Notes: a model not told the origin generated them from the sequence alone. A DNA stretch of 8,167 nt from Deltaproteobacteria bacterium (GCA_016874875.1 VGTA01000121.1:1-8167), one strand, 5' to 3'. Shown: positions 1 to 6,076, numbered from the stretch's first letter. Numbers and translations are program-made.

Positions 1-504
1 GGCGGCGGCATCGGCGGCGGCGGCGGCGCTGAGCGGGGTGTCGATGAGCTCCACGCTCGTGAGCTCGTGCGGCGGGTGCTCGGGGTCGGCGCTCTTGCAG
101 GTGTTGAACTGGTAGACGCCGAGGCGGAGGCCGAGCGCTGCCTCATAGAGGCGCGCGCCGCGCAGGGGGAGCGCGGCGCACACCATGGCGGCGCGCTCCC
201 CCTGCGCGGCGCGCGAGACGGCGGCGACGGCGTCGCGCACGGCGAGGCCCGCCCATGAATCCTCCTTGCCGAGGCCGATCAGGGTCACGCGCGCGCAAGC
301 GAGCAGGCCGAGGGTGTCGACGCTCACGCTCTGGCCGGCGGCGCCGGTGAAGCGCGCGCGCGCAGCCTTGGCGCTCAGGGCGCCCTTGAGCGCCTCGCTG
401 AGCTGCTCCTCGAGGGGGCTCGGCGCGGCGCCCTGCGCGCGGCCGAGCACGAGGAGGTCGCCTGTAAACTCAAGGGGTGAGCGGGGGGATAGGTGCACTC
501 TCAT
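1..504 (-). CDS. pepA: Leucyl aminopeptidase (M17/PepA family), N-terminal part, cut by window edge
   Basis: The minus-strand frame opens with ATG at 504-502 and stays open for 168 codons to the window edge, so only the 5' part is here. The visible part matches the non-catalytic N-terminal domain of M17 leucyl aminopeptidases: a beta-strand/glycine motif VTLIGLGK (residues 73-80), a following helix with a conserved-type Arg (R90), and the domain-end signature LGVYQFNTCKS (128-138), which corresponds to the LGxYxFxxYK pattern of the family. The zinc-binding catalytic domain, where N-terminal residues are cleaved from peptides, would lie beyond base 1. The start is supported by an AGGGAGA ribosome-binding site at 520-514 with a 9-base spacer. 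The gene is divergent from the initiator tRNA and has its own promoter. Family assignment rests on the N-terminal domain alone, so another M17-like protein is possible. Confidence 0.8.
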   Translation of the reverse strand, partial: MRVHLSPRSPLEFTGDLLVLGRAQGAAPSPLEEQLSEALKGALSAKAARARFTGAAGQSVSVDTLGLLACARVTLIGLGKEDSWAGLAVRDAVAAVSRAAQGERAAMVCAALPLRGARLYEAALGLRLGVYQFNTCKSADPEHPPHELTSVELIDTPLSAAAAADAAA

Positions 505-551
505 AGCGGTGGGTCTCCCTGGGTCGATGGTGGGCGCGGCGGGCGCCCGCT

Positions 552-582
552 GGGGGCGGGGGCGGGGGGGGTGAGGGGGGGG
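552..582 (+). other. Four-run G tract (potential G-quadruplex) at the aminopeptidase start site
   Basis: The plus strand has G runs of 5, 5, 8 and 8 separated by C, C and TGA. This meets the usual sequence pattern for an intramolecular G-quadruplex with short loops. It directly abuts the minus-strand -10 box, so the G strand is the template and the nascent RNA would begin with runs of C. A role in start-site choice or slippage is inference. Confidence 0.5.
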
Positions 583-612
583 AGTATAGCCGATGAGCGG
601 TTTTGATGGCAA
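583..612 (-). promoter_or_regulatory. Sigma70-type promoter for the aminopeptidase gene
   Basis: Read on the minus strand there is a TTGCCA -35 box (612-607), an 18-base spacer and a TATACT -10 box (588-583), each close to consensus. Transcription would start near 576, giving a leader of about 70 bases before the ATG at 504. The leader begins inside a C-rich run (see 552-582). Confidence 0.65.
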
Positions 613-622
613 CCGCACAGGG

Positions 623-654
623 GCATATATGCTAAAAAATTAAAGGTTTTTAGC
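623..654. repeat. Palindrome and inverted repeat in the divergent promoter region
   Basis: GCATATATGC (623-632) is a perfect 10-base palindrome. Overlapping its end is an 8-base inverted repeat, GCTAAAAA (631-638) and TTTTTAGC (647-654), separated by 8 bases. Together they form an AT-rich island in otherwise very GC-rich DNA, between the aminopeptidase -35 box (607-612) and the tRNA -35 box (706-711). They could be an operator, an UP-like element or a DNA-bending site; the sequence alone does not decide. Confidence 0.45.
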
Positions 655-705
655 TCGTAGGGGCACGTCGCTTAGGTAAAAATCAACGCCCCGCGAGAAA
701 TAAAT

Positions 706-734
706 TTGACACGGGGCGCGCCGCCCGCTAATGT
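706..734 (+). promoter_or_regulatory. Sigma70-type promoter for initiator tRNA
   Basis: A perfect TTGACA -35 box (706-711), a 17-base spacer and a TAATGT -10 box (729-734) lie just upstream of the tRNA. Transcription would start near 741, leaving a 5' leader of about 7 bases before the mature tRNA at 748. AT-rich DNA (about 672-705) precedes the -35 box and could act as an UP element. Confidence 0.8.
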
Positions 735-743
735 CGCAACCAC

Positions 744-822
<79 letters not shown>

Positions 823-856
823 TCAAATGTACAACAGGCACACAGCGGCGTACAAC

Positions 857-890
857 AGCAGCCCTCCCCACAAGAGGGCTGTTTGCTTTT
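857..890 (+). terminator. Intrinsic terminator after the tRNA
   Basis: CAGCCCTC (859-866) pairs with GAGGGCTG (874-881) around a 7-base loop, extended by one G-T and one A-T pair. The T-rich run TTTGCTTTT follows (882-890). This closes the tRNA transcript 36 bases after its 3' end and separates it from the downstream endonuclease gene. Confidence 0.85.
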
Positions 891-940
891 CGGCGCTCCC
901 CGCCCGCCGCTCCCCGCCCGCTGCTCCCCCCGAGCGCCTC

Positions 941-1612
941 ATGCCGCACCCCGACGACTCAGGACAGCTCACGCTCTTCGACGCCCCCGCCCTCCTCACC
1001 CGAGAGGAGGCGATCGACGCGCTCCGCCCCCTGCTCGGGCGAGACCTGCGAGCCCAGAGCGACTCCTACGGCCTCACCACGCCCGGCGTGACGCCCGCCA
1101 ACAAGGGCTGGGCGGGCCTCACGCTCGAGCGCCTGCTGGGCCTCTCGCCCAACAACGAGCAGGCGCCTGACTTTGGCGACTGGGAGCTCAAGAGCCTGCC
1201 CGTGCGGCGAGACGCGCGGGGGGCGCTGGTCCTCAAGGGCCCCCTCACGCTCACCCTGTTTCAGCCCAGAGAGCTGCGCGATCAGGAGCTCGTGGAGAGT
1301 CACCTGTGGCTCAAGGCGCGGCGGCTCTTGATCGCGGTGCGCCTCTACGAGTCGCCGGAGGAGCGCCGCTCGCCGCTGCTGGGGCTTGCGCCCTTTGACC
1401 TGACCGGCGCGCTCGCCGAGGAGGTGCGCGCTGAGTACGAGGCGCTCCGCTGGCTCCTGCGCGAGCAGGGGGTGGCGGCCCTCCCGAGCTTCCGCGGGCG
1501 CCTGCTCTGCGTGCAGCCGCGCGGCGAGGGCGCGGGCTGGAGCTTCTCTGCGCAGCGCCCCTTTCTCATGGAGGCGCTCAAGGGCATGATGGGGGCGTCC
1601 CGCGCGCCCTGA
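941..1612 (+). CDS. MutH/Sau3AI-type PD-(D/E)XK DNA endonuclease
   Basis: This 223-residue protein resembles the MutH/Sau3AI family of sequence-specific DNA-nicking or cleaving enzymes. The segment NKGWAGLTLERLLG (54-67) parallels MutH's KGWIGVLLEIWLG and supplies a family-type Glu (E63). PDFGDWELKSLPV (76-88) gives the metal-binding D77, E82 and K84 (D-x4-E-x-K), aligned with MutH D70/E77/K79 but with a shorter gap. Length matches MutH (229 residues in E. coli). Residues 9-13, QLTLF, match the consensus of a beta-clamp binding peptide. ATG 941 is chosen because the open frame upstream runs through the tRNA and its terminator and no ATG, GTG or TTG lies between 890 and 941; the Shine-Dalgarno is weak. 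No DNA methyltransferase or MutL is in the window, so it could be a mismatch-repair nickase or a solitary restriction-type nuclease. The next gene starts 48 bases downstream on the same strand. Confidence 0.8.
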   Translation: MPHPDDSGQLTLFDAPALLTREEAIDALRPLLGRDLRAQSDSYGLTTPGVTPANKGWAGLTLERLLGLSPNNEQAPDFGDWELKSLPVRRDARGALVLKGPLTLTLFQPRELRDQELVESHLWLKARRLLIAVRLYESPEERRSPLLGLAPFDLTGALAEEVRAEYEALRWLLREQGVAALPSFRGRLLCVQPRGEGAGWSFSAQRPFLMEALKGMMGASRAP

Positions 1613-1660
1613 GCGCCCTCCCCCCCCGCTCTCTCCCCCTCGCGCCTGGAGTCCCCCCCG

Positions 1661-2989
1661 ATGAGCCCCCCCCCCGCCCTGCGCCTCTCGCGCCTCCGCC
1701 TCGGCGCCCTCGCCCTGCTGCTCGCCAGCGGGCTATGGGTGAGCGACCTCCTCACGCGTGAGCACATCGCCCTCAAGCTCGGCGACACGGCCGACACCGG
1801 AGTCTGCGGCGCCTCAGAGCTGTTTTCGTGCAAGACGGCCGCGGCGAGCGAGTACGGGAGCCTGACCTGGCAGACGGCGACGGGGGTGGTGGAGCTCCCC
1901 ATCGCCGCCGTGGGGGAGGCGTACTACCTCACCGCCCTCCTGACGCTCCTCGCCGCGGGCCTCTCGCTCGGCGTGGGCGCCCGGCGGCGCGACGCCCTCG
2001 GCCCCAAAGCGAGCGCCGCCCTCGACGCCCTCGCCGGCGCCAGCGCCCTCAGCGCCCTCTACTCGCTCTTCTTGGGCGCCGTGAGCGCCCTGCAGCTCGG
2101 GGCGCTCTGCCCGCTCTGCGCGTGGCTCTACGTGGTCAACGTCTCGTCGCTGGCGCTCCTGTGGGGGGCGCGGCCCCCGGAGGGGCGGGCGGCAGCGTGG
2201 GGGCGGGCGTGGGGGCGGGCGTGGGGGCGGGCGGGGCTGTGGCTGCTCGTGGCGCTCATGGGCGCGAGCCTGCTGGCGGCGCAGGGGGCCTACGCGCACC
2301 GTTTCGCCGTGGCGCACAAGGCGGCCAAGGCGCGCGCGGCGGCCCCTGAGCACGTGAACGTGCCCGCCGGCGACGCCCCGCGGCGCGGGGATTCGACGGC
2401 GGCGGTGATCGTGGAGTTCAGCGACTTTGAGTGCCCCTTCTGCAAGCGCTTCGCCAAGCAGCTCAAGGAGGCGCAGGAGGAGCTGGCGGCGGAGGGGCGC
2501 TACGGCTTCTCGTATGTGTTCAAGCACTACCCGCTGAGCACCTCCTGCAACCCACACGCCGCGCGCGACCTGCACCCGCGCGCCTGCCACGCCGCCGCGG
2601 CCGCCATCTGCGCCGAGGAGCAGGGGCGCTTCTGGGAGATGCACGACGCGCTCTTTAAGGGGCAGGGGGCGCTCGCCGATGAGGACCTCGCGCGGTACGC
2701 GCGCGACGTGGGCCTCGACCTCGAGGCCTTCGGCGCTTGCCTGCGCAGCGACCGCCCGCAGCGCCGCATCGCCGCCGACATCCGGGCGGGGCGCCAAGCG
2801 AAACTGCGGGGCACCCCTGGCTTTTATGTGAACGGGTGGCGTTTCGCGGGGGCCGTGGGGATTGAGAAGCTGATCACGCTGGTCAAGCAGTACGCCTACG
2901 GGGTGCTCCCCGAGCCCGCGCCGCCCCCGCCGCCCCCGCCGCCCCCGCCGCCCCCGCCGCCCCCGCCGCCCCCGCCCCTGAGGGGGTGA
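1661..2989 (+). CDS. VKOR-DsbA fusion: membrane disulfide-bond oxidase
   Basis: The protein (442 residues) joins a vitamin K epoxide reductase-like membrane domain to a DsbA-like thioredoxin domain, so one chain can oxidise secreted proteins and pass electrons to quinone. VKOR part: membrane segments near 13-29, 80-105, 122-145 and 147-170; the loop cysteine pair C49/C57 with the same seven-residue gap as human VKOR C43/C51; and the active CPLC motif (150-153). A fifth segment (192-210) carries the chain back out, placing the DsbA domain in the periplasm. That domain has CPFC (258-261) after VEFSDFE and a cis-Pro loop GTPGFYVNG (384-392). Extra cysteines (296, 309, 317, 360) could form structural bonds. 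The cytoplasmic loop 171-191 holds three AWGR repeats, and the C-terminus ends in 19 prolines. The start is supported by GGAG at 1648-1651 with a 9-base spacer. It is followed after 4 bases by the phosphatase gene, suggesting co-transcription. Confidence 0.9.
   Translation: MSPPPALRLSRLRLGALALLLASGLWVSDLLTREHIALKLGDTADTGVCGASELFSCKTAAASEYGSLTWQTATGVVELPIAAVGEAYYLTALLTLLAAGLSLGVGARRRDALGPKASAALDALAGASALSALYSLFLGAVSALQLGALCPLCAWLYVVNVSSLALLWGARPPEGRAAAWGRAWGRAWGRAGLWLLVALMGASLLAAQGAYAHRFAVAHKAAKARAAAPEHVNVPAGDAPRRGDSTAAVIVEFSDFECPFCKRFAKQLKEAQEELAAEGRYGFSYVFKHYPLSTSCNPHAARDLHPRACHAAAAAICAEEQGRFWEMHDALFKGQGALADEDLARYARDVGLDLEAFGACLRSDRPQRRIAADIRAGRQAKLRGTPGFYVNGWRFAGAVGIEKLITLVKQYAYGVLPEPAPPPPPPPPPPPPPPPPPPPLRG
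2197..2232 (+). repeat. Three exact 12-base tandem repeats inside the VKOR-DsbA gene
   Basis: The unit GTGGGGGCGGGC occurs three times without a mismatch. Because the unit is four codons, it adds AWGR-type repeats (residues about 179-190) without shifting the frame. It falls in the predicted cytoplasmic loop between membrane segments 4 and 5, where added arginines agree with the positive-inside rule. Confidence 0.95.
2921..2974 (+). repeat. Six exact 9-base tandem repeats encoding a polyproline tail
   Basis: The unit CCGCCCCCG is repeated six times exactly and encodes 18 of the 19 consecutive prolines (421-439) at the end of the VKOR-DsbA protein, just before Leu-Arg-Gly and the stop. Copy-number change by slippage would lengthen or shorten the tail by three prolines while keeping the frame. 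Such a run would stall ribosomes unless EF-P assists. Confidence 0.95.
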
Positions 2990-2993
2990 CCCC

Positions 2994-3869
2994 GTGAGCG
3001 GCGCCTACACCCGCGAGCTAGAGGTGGCGCGCGACCTCGCCGCGCAGGCGGGCGCGCTGATCGCGTCGCGCTGGGGGAGCGCGCTCAGCGTGGAGCACAA
3101 GGGCGCCGTGGACCTCGTCACGGAGGTGGACCTCGCCGCGGAGCGCCTGATCGTGGAGGGGCTCGCCGCCGCCTTCCCGGGGGACGTCCTCTGCGGAGAG
3201 GAGGGGAGCGCGGGCCTCGCCGCGGACGAGGAGAGCGCCGCGGGGCTCCACGTGGCGCGGGCGGAGGGGCGGGCGGGCGCGGGCGGGCGCGTGTGGTACA
3301 TCGACCCCCTCGACGGCACCACCAACTTCAGCCACGGGCTGCCCCACTTCTGCGTGTCGATCGGGCTCGTGGTGGGCGGGGAGCCGGCGGTGGGGGTGGT
3401 CTACGAGCCGCTGCGCCGGTGGTGCTTCTACGCCACGCGGGGCGGCGGGGCGTGGCGTGACGGTGTGCAGCTGCGCGCGAGCGCGCAGGGCGAGCTGCGG
3501 CGCGCGCTGCTCGCCACGGGCTTCCCCTATGACCGCCACACCAGCGACGACGACAACATGACGGAGGCGCGCGCGCTGCTCAAGCGCGCGCAGGGCCTCC
3601 GCCGCGCCGGCGCCGCCGCCCTCGACCTCGCGTTCGTGGCGGCGGGCTGGCTCGACGGCTACTGGGAGCGCAAGCTCAAGCCGTGGGACGCGGCGGCGGG
3701 GGCGCTCTTGGTGCGGGAGGCGGGGGGCGTGGTCACCGACGACCTCGGGGGCGAGGGGTGGCTGCGGCGGGGCGCTGTGGTCACTGCGGGGGGCGCGGCG
3801 CTCCACGCGGCGCTCCTAGGGGCGTTCTTGGAGGCGCGCGCGGGGCGCGCCGCTGGGGGCGCGCGGTGA
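2994..3869 (+). CDS. Inositol-monophosphatase family (SuhB-like) sugar-phosphate phosphatase
   Basis: A 291-residue cytoplasmic enzyme of the Mg2+-dependent, Li+-sensitive inositol monophosphatase superfamily. Diagnostic motifs are all present: KGAVDLVTEVD (36-46), the metal ligand in GEE (68-70), DPLDGTT followed by NF (104-112, ligands D104 and D107) and WDAAAG (231-236, ligand D232). About 26 extra residues (72-97), rich in Gly, Ala and Glu, lie between GEE and DPLDGTT, a surface insertion compared with typical members. The start is GTG at 2994, with the G-rich stretch 2981-2986 upstream as ribosome-binding site. It lies 4 bases after the VKOR-DsbA stop and overlaps rsmG by 4 bases, so translation is probably coupled. 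The substrate cannot be told: inositol-1-phosphate, fructose-1,6-bisphosphate, PAP or histidinol phosphate are all handled by relatives. The nearby IPCT/DIPPS fusion gene makes an inositol phosphate substrate more likely. Confidence 0.88.
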   Translation: MSGAYTRELEVARDLAAQAGALIASRWGSALSVEHKGAVDLVTEVDLAAERLIVEGLAAAFPGDVLCGEEGSAGLAADEESAAGLHVARAEGRAGAGGRVWYIDPLDGTTNFSHGLPHFCVSIGLVVGGEPAVGVVYEPLRRWCFYATRGGGAWRDGVQLRASAQGELRRALLATGFPYDRHTSDDDNMTEARALLKRAQGLRRAGAAALDLAFVAAGWLDGYWERKLKPWDAAAGALLVREAGGVVTDDLGGEGWLRRGAVVTAGGAALHAALLGAFLEARAGRAAGGAR

Positions 3870-4510
3870 GCGGCGCGCCCGGGTGGACCCGAGAGGAGGC
3901 GCGGGCGGCGCTGGCGGCGGCGGGCCTCGCCGTGGAGCTCGACGACGAGCGGTGGGGGCGCGTCGCGCGCTTCTTTGAGCTGCGCGCGCGCTGGGCGGGG
4001 ACGCACAACCTGAGCGGCCCGCAGGCGCTCGCCGACCTCCGCGCCGACCTGCTCGACGCGGCGGCGGTGTGGGCGGCGCTGGGGGGGGGCGAGGCGGGCG
4101 ACGCGCCGCCGCTGGCGGACGTGGGGAGCGGCAGCGGCGCCCCCGGGCTGCTCGTGGCCTGCCTCGCGCCCACGCGCCCGCTGTGGCTCGTGGAGCCCCT
4201 CGCCAAGCGCTGCGCGTTCCTGCGGACGGCGGCGCACGCGCTGGAGCTGACGGAGGTCCGCGTCTTTCGCGAGCGCTGGCCCTCGGCGCGGGTGGACGCC
4301 CTCGGGCCGTGCGTGGCGGTGAGTCGGGCGGTGGTGAGTCCTGAGGAGTGGCCGCACCTAGCGGCCCGCCCGCAGGTGAGCGCCGTGGTGCAGCTCCTCG
4401 CGCAGCGGCGGCCGGCGTGGCCCCTCGCGGGGTTCTCGCTGGCGGCGGAGGTGCGCTACGTGGCGCCGGACGGGGGGGAGCGGGTGGCGCGGCGGTGGAC
4501 GCGGGGCTAG
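3866..4510 (+). CDS. rsmG: 16S rRNA (guanine-N7) methyltransferase RsmG
   Basis: RsmG uses S-adenosylmethionine to methylate N7 of G527 in the 530 loop of 16S rRNA. The 214-residue product has the usual RsmG length (about 207 in E. coli) and its motifs: WAGTHNLSG (43-51), equivalent to the W-N-x-T-x-N-L-T segment; the SAM-binding loop DVGSGSGAPG (85-94); LVEPLAKRCAFLR (108-120), where E110 would contact the ribose; and VAVSRAV (150-156), matching the family's SRA motif. The chosen start is GTG at 3866, whose GTGA overlaps the phosphatase stop codon by 4 bases. An open frame continues upstream but would run inside the phosphatase gene. The stop shares a CTAG with the convergent gene. RsmG loss gives low-level streptomycin resistance in several bacteria; nothing here suggests it is inactive. 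Confidence 0.92.
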   Translation: MSGAPGWTREEARAALAAAGLAVELDDERWGRVARFFELRARWAGTHNLSGPQALADLRADLLDAAAVWAALGGGEAGDAPPLADVGSGSGAPGLLVACLAPTRPLWLVEPLAKRCAFLRTAAHALELTEVRVFRERWPSARVDALGPCVAVSRAVVSPEEWPHLAARPQVSAVVQLLAQRRPAWPLAGFSLAAEVRYVAPDGGERVARRWTRG

Positions 4511-6024
4511 CTCGCCTGCGCTCCCGCGCGCCGCGCCCCCGTCACCCGCGCCGCCGGCTCCGGCGCCGCGTCCGCCCGCGCCGCCGCGAGGCGCGTGCTC
4601 GCCCACTGCGACACCAAGAAGCCGATGGTGATCAGACTCAAGACCAGCCCCACCTGCATCGCCGCCACCCCCAAGAACGACAACACCATCAGCGCCAGCG
4701 CGTAAAAGTCGCGGCGCGCCACAAAGGCGAAGCGCGCGCAGATGCGCTGAAAGAGCGAGCCCTGCTCGCGCTCAAAAGACCAGCTCAGCGCCAGGTGCGT
4801 CCCCTTCCCGGAGCGCAGGAGCTCCCCATACATCTGCGCGCAGACCACCGCCCCCGCCGCCGCGCCCGCCGCGCTGATCCACAGCCACGCCGCTTGGCCC
4901 GTGATCCGCGTCAGCGCGTAGCCCATGGCGAGCTGATAGCTCAGGTTGATCACGTCGTCCGACACCGTGTCGAACCACTCGCCGAGGTCGCTGTGGAGGA
5001 ACTTGAGGCGCGCGAGCTCGCCGTCGCACCCATCGATCATCGACGAGAGCTGATAGAGCAGCCCGCCGAGGGGCAGGAGCCAGAGCGCCTCGGGCGTGGC
5101 GAGGGCCGTGACGAGCGCGGAGAGGAGCCCCACCGCGAGCCCCACCGCCGTCATGTGGTTGGGCACCACGCCCGTGTTCATCACGAGGCGCGTGAGCCGC
5201 TTGCTGAAGCGGCGGTTGATGTGGCGGCTCACGGGGCCGTCGATCTTCTTGGTGAGACTCACAAAGAGTCGCCGCTCCGCCTCCGCGCGCGTGGGCAGGT
5301 CGTCCACGTCCTGCCACCACGCCGCCCCCACGTCCACCACGTGCGCCTTGCCCGCCGCGCCCAGCGCGCGCACGCCGTCGCTCAGCGAGGCGTCGCCGCG
5401 GCGGTCGTGCTCCGCCTGCAGGGCGCCGAACAGCCCCTCGCCGCAGCGGAACACGCCCGTGTCCACCGCGTCGAACTCCTTGAGCGTCTTGGAGATGGCG
5501 GCGATGGTGTCGCCCTCGCCCACCTTGACCTTGGTGGCGTCGTCCATGTCGAACACGTCGCTGAGCTTGTAGTCGATGGCGAGAGCGAGGTCGCCGCGCA
5601 GGGGGCGCGCGGCGAGGGCCTGGTAGATGGCGGGCTCCACCACGTGGTCAGCCATGGTGAGGTAGAACTCCCCCGCGACGTGCTGGCGAGCCTGGAGCAC
5701 GCTTACTCCATTGCTCAGGTCAAAGCGCGGGTGCTCCACCCAGGTGATGTCGAGGTCGCTGAGCTGCGAGTCCCCCTCGAGCGCGCCGCGCACCCGCGCC
5801 GCCTCAAAGCCCAAGATGACCACGAAGCGCGACACGCCCGCCTTCTTGGCCGTGAGGATGCTCCGCTTGAGGAGCGGCACGCCGCCCACGCTGACGAGGG
5901 GCTTGGGCAGCTCCTGCTCGCCTGTGCGGATGCGACTCCCCTGCCCCGCGGCGAGGATCACGAGCTGCGTGGGGGCGCCGGCGGGCGGCGGGGGGCTGGG
6001 CTGGGCGGTCTGAGCGGCGCTCAT
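4507..6024 (-). CDS. Fused sugar/inositol-phosphate cytidylyltransferase and CDP-alcohol phosphotransferase (IPCT/DIPPS type)
   Basis: A 505-residue, two-domain protein. Residues 20-255 form a nucleotidyltransferase: LVILAAGQGSRI (21-32) binds the nucleotide, PKP (40-42) supplies the usual lysine, and D126 in TMADH is the likely metal ligand. Residues 265-480 form a membrane CDP-alcohol phosphotransferase with the full signature D334-G-x2-A-R-x8-G-x3-D-x3-D356 and about six membrane segments. This order matches the bifunctional IPCT/DIPPS of Archaeoglobus and other thermophiles, which makes CDP-inositol from inositol-1-phosphate and CTP and joins it to a second inositol phosphate, giving phosphorylated di-myo-inositol phosphate. 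The start is set by AAGGAG (6037-6032) with a 7-base spacer. It is convergent with rsmG. The substrate is inferred from architecture; another alcohol phosphate or a lipid acceptor is possible. Confidence 0.82.
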   Translation of the reverse strand: MSAAQTAQPSPPPPAGAPTQLVILAAGQGSRIRTGEQELPKPLVSVGGVPLLKRSILTAKKAGVSRFVVILGFEAARVRGALEGDSQLSDLDITWVEHPRFDLSNGVSVLQARQHVAGEFYLTMADHVVEPAIYQALAARPLRGDLALAIDYKLSDVFDMDDATKVKVGEGDTIAAISKTLKEFDAVDTGVFRCGEGLFGALQAEHDRRGDASLSDGVRALGAAGKAHVVDVGAAWWQDVDDLPTRAEAERRLFVSLTKKIDGPVSRHINRRFSKRLTRLVMNTGVVPNHMTAVGLAVGLLSALVTALATPEALWLLPLGGLLYQLSSMIDGCDGELARLKFLHSDLGEWFDTVSDDVINLSYQLAMGYALTRITGQAAWLWISAAGAAAGAVVCAQMYGELLRSGKGTHLALSWSFEREQGSLFQRICARFAFVARRDFYALALMVLSFLGVAAMQVGLVLSLITIGFLVSQWASTRLAAARADAAPEPAARVTGARRAGAQAS

Positions 6025-6049
6025 GGGGAGGCTCCTTGGGGCGGGGTGA

Positions 6050-6076
6050 GGGGCGGCGCGCGGCGCGCGCCGCCCC
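6050..6076. repeat. 12-base GC-only hairpin upstream of the IPCT/DIPPS gene
   Basis: GGGGCGGCGCGC (6050-6061) and its exact complement (6065-6076) flank a 3-base loop. It lies between two minus-strand genes, 30 bases after the stop of the upstream gene and 12 bases before the IPCT/DIPPS ribosome-binding site. No T tract follows on either strand, so it is not a standard intrinsic terminator. It may be an attenuator, an RNA-processing signal or a 3'-end stabiliser. Confidence 0.6.

Noticed and set aside
67..574. Plus-strand open frames opposite the aminopeptidase
   Set aside because: Low-complexity products. The minus strand has the M17 N-terminal motifs, a ribosome-binding site and a promoter.
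1814..2797. 327-codon open frame on the minus strand opposite VKOR-DsbA
   Set aside because: Low-complexity Arg/Gly/Ala product with no motif. The opposite strand has clear catalytic motifs.
3683..3865. Longer rsmG start inside the phosphatase gene
   Set aside because: Gly/Arg-rich low-complexity extension. Start at GTG 3866 gives the normal RsmG length and a typical 4-base overlap.
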